Source: Rickettsiales bacterium
Lineage (GTDB): Bacteria > Pseudomonadota > Alphaproteobacteria > Rickettsiales > UBA3002
Assembly (NCBI GenBank): GCA_002725445.1
Contig: PBPD01000023.1
Coordinates: 1-7,019, forward strand
Direction: 5' to 3'
DNA length: 7,019 nt
Shown: one piece after another, positions 1 to 6,208 of the stretch
Numbering within the stretch: position 1 is the stretch's first letter
Layout: every line of letters starts with the position of its first letter
The notes under the pieces: model-generated
Seen by the model: only the letters and a program-made list of their open reading frames with translations
Told to the model about the DNA's origin: nothing
Database searches by the model: none
Program-made: the position numbers and the translations under genes

Positions 1-322
1 CATTGATGCAATGATACGTACCAGCAACGAGCGTAATTATTTTACACCGCCCAACAGCCCTGAAGAGAATGTGTGGTTTGGCCGCGACGTGGACGAAATC
101 GCTCGCTACCACGAGCTGGAGTTGATTCCGGTAACGGTTGATCTAATTGGCAGTCCGGATGTGGCCGATGGCTATCCGATTCCTGGCGATGGCAATATAA
201 CGCTGCGTAACGATCATCTGGGCTATGCCATCACCTGGTTTGGAATTGGATTCGGTGTATTGGTGATTGGTGGGTTATATATTCGCCAGCATAAACGCAC
301 CGAAAGTGATGAAAAGGCATAG
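1..322 (+). CDS. surf1: SURF1 family cytochrome oxidase assembly protein (C-terminal part, 5' truncated)
   Basis: This is the C-terminal end of a SURF1/Shy1-type inner-membrane protein, a family that assists assembly of cytochrome c oxidase, probably at the heme a insertion step. The reading frame is open from base 2 and enters from the left edge, so the Met codon at 11 is internal. Visible family hallmarks are a Pro/Asn-rich stretch followed by VWFGRD, then a PIPGDG turn, and the characteristic NDHLGYAITWF motif. That motif leads into a hydrophobic segment (about 20 residues, to GGLYI), which is the second membrane helix of the family, followed by a short basic cytoplasmic tail. The N-terminal helix and most of the periplasmic domain lie outside the window. 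The stop is 2 bases before thrC, indicating co-transcription. The family call is firm; the exact role in this organism is inferred. Confidence 0.88.
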   Translation, partial: IDAMIRTSNERNYFTPPNSPEENVWFGRDVDEIARYHELELIPVTVDLIGSPDVADGYPIPGDGNITLRNDHLGYAITWFGIGFGVLVIGGLYIRQHKRTESDEKA

Positions 323-324
323 CG

Positions 325-1716
325 ATGCATTACGTGTCGACACGGGGTCAGGCGCCGGATTTAAGTTTTGAAGATGTAGTGCTGGCAGGGCTGGCCAGTG
401 ACGGCGGGCTTTATTTGCCGTCAGAAATTCCGCAACTATCCACACAGCAAATTGCTGAGCTGCAAGGGCTCGACTATGCCGATCTGGCCTATGAAATTAT
501 GCATCCGTTCATGGGTGATATAATGGATGAACCTGCTCTGCGCCAGTTGCTGCGTGACACGTATGATGGCTTCCACCATCGCGCCGTCGCACCTTTGTCG
601 CTAGTGGCGAATCAACATTGGATGTTAGAGCTCTATCATGGGCCTACCCTCGCCTTCAAAGATTTCGCCTTGCAGTTCCTTGGCCGGCTGGTTGACCATA
701 TCCTGCAAAAGCGCGATGAAAAAGTTGTCGTGCTGGGCGCTACCTCCGGCGACACCGGATCTGCCGCCATTGCTGGCTGTCGCGGGCGCGATAATATGCA
801 GATTTTCATTCTGCACCCGCATGAGCGTGTATCAGACGTGCAGCGCCGTCAGATGACCACCGTTGGCGACGATAATGTGCATAATATAGCGCTGGAAGGC
901 GCATTCGATGATTGTCAGGATATTGTGAAAAGCCTGTTTGCCGATGCGGAATTCCGCAAGCAACACCATCTCGTGGCTGTCAATTCCATCAACTGGGCAC
1001 GTATTCTGGCGCAAGTCGTATATTACTTTTATGCTGCTCTGCAGCTGGGTGCGCCTTCGCGCCGCATCGCTTTCTGTGTACCTACAGGCAATTTCGGCGA
1101 TATTTATGCCGGATACATCGCGCGCCAAATGGGGCTGCCCATCGAGCGGCTGATTATTGCCACCAATCGCAACGACATTCTGCATCGCTGTGTGAGTACG
1201 GGCACGTATGGTATGGAAGGGGTGCATCCATCGCTCAGCCCGAGCATGGATATCCAGATTTCCAGTAATTTCGAGCGCCTGCTGTTTGATTTACATGACC
1301 GTGACGCTGACACTATTCGTAATATGATGGATACGTTCCGCAAAGATAAATCGATCACATTATCGGCACAGGCACATCTGCGCCTGCAGTCCATTTTCAG
1401 CAGTGCCGCCGTGGATGACGAAGACACTTTACGCGTCATTGGCGAAGTACATCGCGAGAATGGCGTGTTGCTCGACCCTCATACCGCGGTAGGTATACGG
1501 GCAGCGCAACGTTGTGAACTGGATAAAGACGTCGCCGTTGTGACGCTGTCTACAGCGCATCCGGCGAAATTCCCGCACGCGGTAAAAGACGCCACTGGCC
1601 AGAATCCTGAGCTGCCTGAATTCATGGCGGATCTGTGGGATAAGCAAGAGCAGTTTGATGTGCTACCCAACAGCCGCGACGCTATCTGCGATTATATAGG
1701 AAAGCACGGCATATGA
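325..1716 (+). CDS. thrC: Threonine synthase
   Basis: This PLP enzyme converts O-phosphohomoserine to L-threonine and phosphate, the last step of threonine biosynthesis, in the cytoplasm. The protein has 463 residues, the usual length for the long bacterial/fungal-type enzyme. It begins with the typical YVSTRG start and an ASDGGLYLP segment (residues 24-32). The PLP lysine is K112 within the HGPTLAFKDFALQ motif. The phosphate-binding loop GATSGDTGSAA spans 138-148, PTGNFGD lies at 253-259, and the SPSMDIQISSNFER segment at 305-318. The C-terminal HPAKFP is also typical. The ATG at 325 fits the family N-terminus and is preceded by a weak AAGG at 314-317. The gene starts 2 bases after the SURF1 stop, and its last bases overlap the start of the M16 peptidase gene (ATGA), so translational coupling is likely. 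All expected residues are present. Confidence 0.97.
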   Translation: MHYVSTRGQAPDLSFEDVVLAGLASDGGLYLPSEIPQLSTQQIAELQGLDYADLAYEIMHPFMGDIMDEPALRQLLRDTYDGFHHRAVAPLSLVANQHWMLELYHGPTLAFKDFALQFLGRLVDHILQKRDEKVVVLGATSGDTGSAAIAGCRGRDNMQIFILHPHERVSDVQRRQMTTVGDDNVHNIALEGAFDDCQDIVKSLFADAEFRKQHHLVAVNSINWARILAQVVYYFYAALQLGAPSRRIAFCVPTGNFGDIYAGYIARQMGLPIERLIIATNRNDILHRCVSTGTYGMEGVHPSLSPSMDIQISSNFERLLFDLHDRDADTIRNMMDTFRKDKSITLSAQAHLRLQSIFSSAAVDDEDTLRVIGEVHRENGVLLDPHTAVGIRAAQRCELDKDVAVVTLSTAHPAKFPHAVKDATGQNPELPEFMADLWDKQEQFDVLPNSRDAICDYIGKHGI

Positions 1717-2978
1717 GCTATGCGCTGAGCACGCTGGATAATGGCCTGCGCCTCGCCAGTGAAACGATTGCCTCGGCTGAAACCGTGGCGGTGTGCATTA
1801 CGGTGGATGTCGGTGCACGTCACGAAAATGACCAGCAGCAGGGCATATCGCATATGCTGGAACATATGGCATTCAAAGGCACGCAACGCCGCAATGCGCG
1901 CGATATCGCCGAAGCATTCGATGCTATTGGCGGTCATTTCAACGCCTTCACTTCGCACGAACATACGGTTTATTACGCCAAGGTGCTGAAAGACAATTTA
2001 CCTATAGCTGTCGATATTTTATGCGACATTATGCAACATTCCAGCTTCGACCCGATAGAGCTGGAGCGCGAGCGGCAGGTGATTTTGCAGGAAATCGCCA
2101 TGCATCAGGACACGCCGGATGACCTGGTCTATGATTATTTTCAGGAGACGGCCTTTGCCAATCAATCGCTTGGCCAGTCCATTCTAGGCACGCCGGATCA
2201 TGTGCAGGCATTCCAGAAGACCCATTTGCAGGACTACACCCGCACCCACTACCACCCGCAGCGTATGGTATTGTCGGCAGCAGGCAATGTAAGCCACGAG
2301 CAATTGCGCACGCTGGTGGAAGAACACTTCACGCTGAACCCCACGCATGATGCGCCGCCACCTGCGACCACTGCGCTTTATCAGCCGGGCGATGTGCGTA
2401 TTTCCAAATCGCTGGAACAGCTCCATATTATGATGGGATTTGAGGGACTGCCGATTGTCACCGAAAATTACTATGTGCTGCAATTACTCAGCCTGATGCT
2501 GGGTGGCGGCATGTCGTCGCGCCTGTTTCAGGAAATTCGCGAAACACGTGGACTGGTCTACACGATTGCGAGCTTCATTGCGTCTTACCGTGATGTTGGC
2601 ATGTTTGCAGTCTATGCTGCCACGGGTGCAGAGCAGGCCGCAGAACTTGCTCCTGCCGTGTGTGACGAGATGATAGGTTTTGCGGATCAGCTCGATGAAG
2701 TGATGCTGGAACGCGCCAAGAACCAGCAAAAAGCCAGCCTGTTGATGGCACGTGAGGGCATGATTGGCCTGTCAGAATGGTTGGGGCGCCACCTCACGAA
2801 TTTTGGGGAATACCGCAACGCCCAGCAAATCGCTGCGCATATCGACGCGGTGACACTCGATCAGGTCAAAGCGTTGGCGCGTGAGATATTTGTAGCCGAT
2901 AAGTTATGCAGCGCCGTGCTTGGCCCGCATCAGCACTGGCCAGAATACGACCAGCTACAAGCACGACTGGCTGCCTAA
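1713..2978 (+). CDS. M16B family zinc metallopeptidase (processing-peptidase-like)
   Basis: This is a 421-residue single-unit M16 peptidase, the compact bacterial class from which the mitochondrial processing peptidase beta subunit is thought to descend. The inverted zinc motif HxxEH is intact (H47, E50, H51), and the distal zinc ligand is E127, 76 residues after H51, in an ERERQVILQEI context. The N-terminal domain also shows the conserved FKGT, AIGGHFNAFT and YYAKVL segments. The second domain carries a glycine-rich loop at 263-267 and the substrate-binding pair R276 and Y283 in EIRETRGLVY. It therefore looks catalytically complete. I see no signal peptide or membrane segment, so it is probably cytoplasmic; its substrates are unknown. 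The ATG at 1713 overlaps the thrC stop by 4 bases, with AGGA at 1698-1701 as a likely ribosome binding site. Its stop overlaps the stop codon of the convergent - strand gene. Confidence 0.93.
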   Translation: MSYALSTLDNGLRLASETIASAETVAVCITVDVGARHENDQQQGISHMLEHMAFKGTQRRNARDIAEAFDAIGGHFNAFTSHEHTVYYAKVLKDNLPIAVDILCDIMQHSSFDPIELERERQVILQEIAMHQDTPDDLVYDYFQETAFANQSLGQSILGTPDHVQAFQKTHLQDYTRTHYHPQRMVLSAAGNVSHEQLRTLVEEHFTLNPTHDAPPPATTALYQPGDVRISKSLEQLHIMMGFEGLPIVTENYYVLQLLSLMLGGGMSSRLFQEIRETRGLVYTIASFIASYRDVGMFAVYAATGAEQAAELAPAVCDEMIGFADQLDEVMLERAKNQQKASLLMAREGMIGLSEWLGRHLTNFGEYRNAQQIAAHIDAVTLDQVKALAREIFVADKLCSAVLGPHQHWPEYDQLQARLAA

Positions 2979-3358
2979 AACGTGACGTCTTGCGAGGTGA
3001 GTTCGTTCACACGGATACGCAGCGTGTTCACCACTTTGCCTGTGCAGCTATCAATCAGCATGGTAATGCGCTCGTCGCTGTCCATATCGACCATGACACG
3101 CAGCATCTTACCCTCAAAGCTCATATCACGAATAAACCCGCCTGCTGGCACTAAGATGTCTGCATCCTGGCACGCACGGTACTCGCGCGGCAGGCTGGCG
3201 AGGATTTTGCCTTCTTCGCTCTGCTTGTCCTGCATTTTCTGGAAGATCAGCACAAACAGCAGTATAGTGCCGCCAATGAGGATAACCCCAAGTGACAATA
3301 CAACTAATTTCAGGCCGCGATGGCTTTCTTCGGTGTCCGATGGAGGCGTTTTTGCCAT
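2975..3358 (-). CDS. Small single-pass membrane protein, DUF6476-like
   Basis: This 127-residue protein has a charged N-terminus (about residues 1-17), one hydrophobic helix (about 18-40) and a soluble C-terminal domain. The domain contains a PAGGFIRDMS segment, alternating strands and an ITMLIDSCTGKVVNTLRI ending. The order of elements (one helix, then a small beta-rich domain ending in a D-x-x-TG-x-V pattern) recalls the alphaproteobacterial DUF6476 proteins often found next to an rluD-type gene; I hold that assignment only moderately. Function is unknown. The start at 3358 is chosen because AGGGAG lies 10 bases upstream (3369-3374) and because a longer reading to 3721 would add a non-membrane tail wholly antisense to rluD. 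Two cysteines (C63, C105) lie in the predicted non-membrane part. The gene has no non-coding DNA on either side. Confidence 0.8.
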   Translation of the reverse strand: MAKTPPSDTEESHRGLKLVVLSLGVILIGGTILLFVLIFQKMQDKQSEEGKILASLPREYRACQDADILVPAGGFIRDMSFEGKMLRVMVDMDSDERITMLIDSCTGKVVNTLRIRVNELTSQDVTF

Positions 3359-3374
3359 ATGAGTGAAGCTCCCT
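3342..3374. promoter_or_regulatory. Reciprocal Shine-Dalgarno sites around head-to-head start codons
   Basis: The + strand site GGAGG (3342-3346) lies 12 bases before the rluD ATG at 3359 and inside the - strand gene. The - strand site AGGGAG (3374 down to 3369) lies 10 bases before the - strand ATG at 3358 and inside rluD. The two start codons touch in the palindrome CATATG (3356-3361). The presence of both sites decides the starts of both genes. Any promoter for either gene must also lie in the coding part of the other; I found no convincing -35/-10 pair. Confidence 0.6.
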
Positions 3375-4357
3375 ATCAATTTACAGTGGCAGGCGATGAG
3401 CCAAAGCAACGGCTCGACGCGTATCTTGCCAAGCATATGCCCAATATGTCTCGCAGCCAACTGAAACGGCTGATAGATGAGGGGCATGTACAGCTCAACG
3501 GGCGCACTGTAGCCAGTGCCTCTACCAAAATCAAATGCGATGATGCAATATCTTTGCAGATACCCGCACCCGAACCTTCGCATATCATGCCGCAGACAAT
3601 GGAGCTGGACATTATTTTCGAAGACGAGGATGTGTTGGTGGTTAACAAGCCCGCAGGGCTGACGGTGCACCCCGCAGCGGGCAATCCTGACAATACCCTC
3701 GTCAACGGCCTGCTCGCCCATTGCGGCGATGAATTATCCGGCATTGGCGGGGTGATTCGTCCCGGCATTGTGCACCGCATCGACAAAGATACGAGCGGCC
3801 TGTTAGTGGTAGCCAAGCACGACAAAGCCCATCAGCATTTGAGCGAGCAATTGAAAAGCCGCACCCTCAAACGGGTCTATGACGCGCTGGTGTGGGGTGT
3901 TCCCATGCCCGCAGAGGGCAGTATTGAAGGCGCCATTGGCCGCAACCCACGTGATCGCAAGAAAATGGCGATCGTCGCGCAGGGCAAAGAAGCGCGCACC
4001 CATTACTGGACAGAAGACGCCTATTATGCGCCAACGAAAAAAGCGGGAAACCAACCATTTGCCGCACATTTACGGTGCGAACTGGACACAGGACGCACCC
4101 ACCAGATTCGTGTGCATTGCGCTGAGCTTGGCCATGATTTGATAGGTGACCCGCTCTATGGTAGAAACAGTAGCAAGAAACTGGCTCCTTTTGCACTCTC
4201 CGAGGAAACAGAAGGTTTCCTAAATACCCTCTACCGTCAAATGCTGCATGCGCGTATACTAAGATTCAATCATCCGGTAAAGGATGTCCCGATTGAGTGT
4301 GAGGCTCCCTGGCCAGATGACATGTTGAAATGTAAGGAGTTATTGCAAAAAATTTAG
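3359..4357 (+). CDS. rluD: RluA-family 23S rRNA pseudouridine synthase, RluD-like
   Basis: This enzyme isomerises specific uridines of 23S rRNA to pseudouridine; RluD modifies the helix 69 loop, which acts in subunit joining. The protein has 332 residues, close to E. coli RluD. An S4 RNA-binding domain spans about 17-70 (QRLDAYLA, SRSQLKRLIDEGHVQLNG). The catalytic domain follows: VVNKPAGLTVHP (94-105), then GIVHRIDKDTSGLLVVAK with the catalytic Asp at D142, RVYDALVWG (172-180), and the GRTHQIRVH motif (245-253). The C-terminus has the usual QMLHARILRFNHP. The ATG at 3359 fits the family start and has GGAGG upstream; an in-frame ATG at 3320 would add 13 residues antisense to the neighbouring gene and is less likely. 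Choice of RluD over other RluA paralogues rests on the S4 domain and length. rpoH follows on the same strand after 132 bases. Confidence 0.92.
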   Translation: MSEAPYQFTVAGDEPKQRLDAYLAKHMPNMSRSQLKRLIDEGHVQLNGRTVASASTKIKCDDAISLQIPAPEPSHIMPQTMELDIIFEDEDVLVVNKPAGLTVHPAAGNPDNTLVNGLLAHCGDELSGIGGVIRPGIVHRIDKDTSGLLVVAKHDKAHQHLSEQLKSRTLKRVYDALVWGVPMPAEGSIEGAIGRNPRDRKKMAIVAQGKEARTHYWTEDAYYAPTKKAGNQPFAAHLRCELDTGRTHQIRVHCAELGHDLIGDPLYGRNSSKKLAPFALSEETEGFLNTLYRQMLHARILRFNHPVKDVPIECEAPWPDDMLKCKELLQKI

Positions 4358-4370
4358 ATGACTCTATTTT
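4343..4370 (+). promoter_or_regulatory. Candidate housekeeping promoter for rpoH
   Basis: TTGCAA (4343-4348) and TATTTT (4365-4370) are separated by 16 bases. Each box matches four of six positions of the sigma-70 consensus. The -35 would lie in the last codons of rluD, and transcription would start near 4377. Matches of this quality are common in AT-rich DNA, so this is only a candidate. I see no clear heat-shock (RpoH-type) or EcfG-type promoter in the gap. Confidence 0.25.
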
Positions 4371-4489
4371 ACGATTGTAGTAAATCCTTATAGTAATTTT
4401 ACAGGCATACTGCCACTAACAACAATAATTTCGGTAACGTATCTGCATAGACCTGAAACGACAGGTTTTATTGGAGTAAGGAGTTTATT
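4358..4489 (+). promoter_or_regulatory. rpoH leader / intergenic region
   Basis: This 132-base AT-rich stretch separates rluD from rpoH and is the largest non-coding gap in the window. It holds the -10 half of a candidate promoter, a direct repeat of ATTTTAC (4366-4372 and 4396-4402), and a TCCTTA (4385-4390) complementary to the rpoH Shine-Dalgarno. A 5-bp core hairpin with ACCTG and CAGGT arms (4451-4466) can be extended to 7 pairs at 4449-4468, and the strong ribosome binding site is TAAGGAG (4477-4483), 6 bases before the ATG. An 11-codon open frame starts at 4358, directly after the rluD stop. No rho-independent terminator for rluD is evident. Its role in rpoH control is inferred from position only. 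Confidence 0.5.
4477..4483 (+). promoter_or_regulatory. rpoH ribosome binding site
   Basis: TAAGGAG lies 6 bases before the ATG at 4490, the best Shine-Dalgarno match and spacing in the window. It fixes the rpoH start. Confidence 0.8.
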
Positions 4490-5386
4490 ATGAGCAAGGC
4501 TTTCGCCTTACCTGCATTGTCACCAGAAAATGGCCTCAGTGCCTATCTGCAAGACATACAGAAATTTCCTATTCTGGAAGCAGATGAAGAATATATGCTT
4601 GCTAAGCGCTGGGCAGATGATGGCGATTATGACGCCGCCCACAAGCTGGTAACCAGTCACCTGCGTCTGGTAGCAAAAATCGCTATGGGTTACCGCGGCT
4701 ATGGCCTGCCGGTCAACGAGCTGATCTCGGAAGGTAACATCGGCCTGATGCAGGCAGTGAAAAAGTTTGACCCGGAACGCGGTTTCCGCCTGTCCACCTA
4801 CGCGATGTGGTGGATTAAAGCGGCCATTCAAGAATTTGTATTGAAATCATGGTCTGTTGTGAAAGTGGGCACCAGTGCCGCACAGAAGCGCTTGTTCTTC
4901 AATCTCAAACGCATGAAGCAGCGCCTGAAACATTACGACGATCATACCGACCTGACGCCCTCTATGGTGAAAGAAATCGCGGAAGAGCTGGATGTAAGCG
5001 AAAAAGATGTGGTCGACATGGATCGCCGCATGATCGCGAACGACCAGAATCTGAATGCGCGCATTGGTCAGGATGGTGAAAATGAGTGGATCGACCTGCT
5101 GGAAGAGCCATCTGAAAGTCAGGAAGAATTGCTGGGCAACCGGCAGGAATATGGCCAGAAACGTGGCATGATGCAAGCCGCCATGGCAACGCTGAATGAC
5201 CGTGAGCGCCATATTATCGCTGAGCGTAAATTGAAAGAAAACCCTGCTACGCTGGAAGAGCTGAGTCAGATCTATGAGATTTCCCGCGAACGTGTACGTC
5301 AGATCGAGGCACGCGCCTTAGAAAAAATGACGCAGTTTGTGGCTAATCCGGAGAATGCTCCGCAGCCATTGCCGCAGGCATCCTAG
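4490..5386 (+). CDS. rpoH: RNA polymerase heat-shock sigma factor RpoH (sigma-32)
   Basis: This alternative sigma factor directs core RNA polymerase to heat-shock promoters (chaperones, proteases). The 298-residue length is typical for alphaproteobacterial RpoH. Region 1.2/2.1 begins near residue 15 (LSAYLQDIQKFPIL). Region 2 carries HLRLVAKIAMGYRGYG (57-72), NELISEGNIGLMQAVKKFDP (76-95) and the promoter-melting STYAMWWIKAAIQEF (102-116). The RpoH box QKRLFFNLK (132-140), diagnostic for sigma-32 as opposed to RpoD, is complete. Region 4.2 is at about 253-281 with the helix-turn-helix SRERVRQIEARALEK. A short Pro/Gln-rich tail ends the protein. In E. coli, DnaK/DnaJ and FtsH control RpoH stability, in part through the RpoH box region; the same is possible here but not shown. 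The gene faces a J-domain protein gene tail to tail, 24 bases away. No clear terminator is visible between them. Confidence 0.97.
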   Translation: MSKAFALPALSPENGLSAYLQDIQKFPILEADEEYMLAKRWADDGDYDAAHKLVTSHLRLVAKIAMGYRGYGLPVNELISEGNIGLMQAVKKFDPERGFRLSTYAMWWIKAAIQEFVLKSWSVVKVGTSAAQKRLFFNLKRMKQRLKHYDDHTDLTPSMVKEIAEELDVSEKDVVDMDRRMIANDQNLNARIGQDGENEWIDLLEEPSESQEELLGNRQEYGQKRGMMQAAMATLNDRERHIIAERKLKENPATLEELSQIYEISRERVRQIEARALEKMTQFVANPENAPQPLPQAS

Positions 5387-5410
5387 ATAGTTCTTCAAAC
5401 GCAATAAATG

Positions 5411-6133
5411 TTAAGCAACCGCAGCACCCGCCGGTTCCATGTAGTGGTGGCGAATTTTCGTAGCTACTAGCTTGCGGCGGGTTTCTTCTATCTGTGCACT
5501 CACAGAATTGACGACCGTTTGCACCAAGTCACGCCCGCATAGGCGCGCTTCAAAACTACGTCGCATCAACGCATAGGCCGGGCTTTTCTCCAAACGCGCA
5601 CGTCGTGCCTCAATATCCTTCAGGGCGTGCTGCGCGCATTCTAGCTGCGTCATAAGCGCACTGCGCTCATCCTCTATTTGCTGATCAGACTGCAATTTGA
5701 TGCGCCATAAAGCCGCAATATCCTTGCGTGCATACGCATTGTTGATTTGTTTGATAATATCAGCCTGTTCTGGACGTTGATTGGGCTGACAATCGGGGTG
5801 ATAACGCCGCGCCAGCTCGCGGTATAGTTTCTTCAAATCACCGCTGCTTGCTTTACGCTCTGCCACATCCAACGATAGCTGCCACCCATTCTCGCACAAC
5901 GCTTCTTCACGCTGGACATAAACCGAGAGCTCTTCTTCCAGCTCGTGTAGCTGCTCGATATAGCTGCCAACCTTATCGTAGTAATCCAGCAGAAAATTAT
6001 CCAGCTCTGCTTCCAATGAATGTAGCTCGCCCGCCGCTTGTTCCAGCTCGTTGACGGCGCGTTGCGTCTTTCGATTAAGCCAACTTAATTGTGTTTGTTC
6101 CAGCTGCGCAATGCGCTCTGCAAGACAGGCCAT
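5411..6133 (-). CDS. Coiled-coil protein with central shortened J-domain
   Basis: The protein has 240 residues, and its only recognisable domain is the core of a DnaJ-type J-domain at about 98-142. Helix II (LKKLYRELARRY) leads into the invariant HPD at 112-114, and helix III follows (IIKQINNAYARKDIAAL). The HPD loop is what stimulates the DnaK ATPase in this family. The usual helix I (DYYxxLGV) is not evident, and there is no G/F region, zinc finger or substrate domain. Instead, long Glu/Leu/Gln-rich helical stretches that look like coiled coils flank it (about 5-75 and 150-225). This arrangement resembles uncharacterised bacterial J-domain proteins rather than DnaJ, CbpA, HscB or DjlA. The ATG at 6133 is preferred over an upstream in-frame GTG at 6145, because that GTG overlaps the AGGAG ribosome binding site (6145-6149). 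It lies downstream of comM on the same strand and convergent to rpoH. A role as DnaK co-chaperone is inferred. Confidence 0.82.
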   Translation of the reverse strand: MACLAERIAQLEQTQLSWLNRKTQRAVNELEQAAGELHSLEAELDNFLLDYYDKVGSYIEQLHELEEELSVYVQREEALCENGWQLSLDVAERKASSGDLKKLYRELARRYHPDCQPNQRPEQADIIKQINNAYARKDIAALWRIKLQSDQQIEDERSALMTQLECAQHALKDIEARRARLEKSPAYALMRRSFEARLCGRDLVQTVVNSVSAQIEETRRKLVATKIRHHYMEPAGAAVA

Positions 6134-6208
6134 AGAGTCACACACTCCTTTTGCCTATCTTTCTACCTCATATAGACAATTAAATCAACAAAAACACTAT
6201 ATATTGTG
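6134..6208 (-). promoter_or_regulatory. Gap between comM and the J-domain gene; possible promoter and ribosome binding site
   Basis: These 75 AT-rich bases follow the comM stop and precede the J-domain gene. AGGAG (6149 down to 6145) sits 11 bases before the ATG and is a credible ribosome binding site. On the same strand, TTGATT (6188-6183) and TAGAAA (6165-6160) are 17 bases apart and could be a weak promoter, each matching four of six consensus bases. Whether the gene has its own promoter or relies on comM read-through cannot be settled from sequence. Confidence 0.35.

Noticed and set aside
832..1227. Open frame of 131 codons on the - strand inside thrC.
   Set aside because: It is antisense to a strongly conserved gene with every catalytic motif intact, and its translation shows no recognisable domain; a shadow frame.
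2997..3010. GTGAG-TTCG-TTCAC stem with a TTCG tetraloop just after the M16 stop, considered as a terminator.
   Set aside because: The stem is short with a G-U closing pair, no T-run follows, and the bases encode the C-terminus of the - strand membrane protein.
3359..3721. A longer reading of the - strand membrane protein (248 residues, starting at 3721).
   Set aside because: The extra 121 residues are fully antisense to the conserved S4 and catalytic regions of rluD and resemble no protein. A good ribosome binding site precedes the internal ATG at 3358.
3376..3825. Open frame of 149 codons on the - strand inside rluD.
   Set aside because: It has a Ser/Cys/Pro-rich translation of the kind produced by antisense reading and lies over the S4 domain and catalytic Asp of rluD.
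4325..4330. TTGAAA near the end of rluD, considered as a heat-shock -35 for autoregulation of rpoH.
   Set aside because: No C-rich heat-shock -10 element is found at the proper distance downstream.
4358..4364. GANTC (CcrM-type methylation) sites upstream of rpoH (4360-4364) and of the J-domain gene (6135-6139), considered as cell-cycle control.
   Set aside because: GANTC is short and also occurs repeatedly inside coding regions here, including several times in the SURF1 fragment, so these positions are not special.
4847..5212. Open frame of 121 codons on the - strand inside rpoH.
   Set aside because: It is antisense to the RpoH box and conserved sigma regions and shows no family resemblance.
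6134..6145. GTG at 6145 as the start of the J-domain protein (244 residues).
   Set aside because: The codon overlaps the AGGAG ribosome binding site, which instead serves the ATG at 6133.
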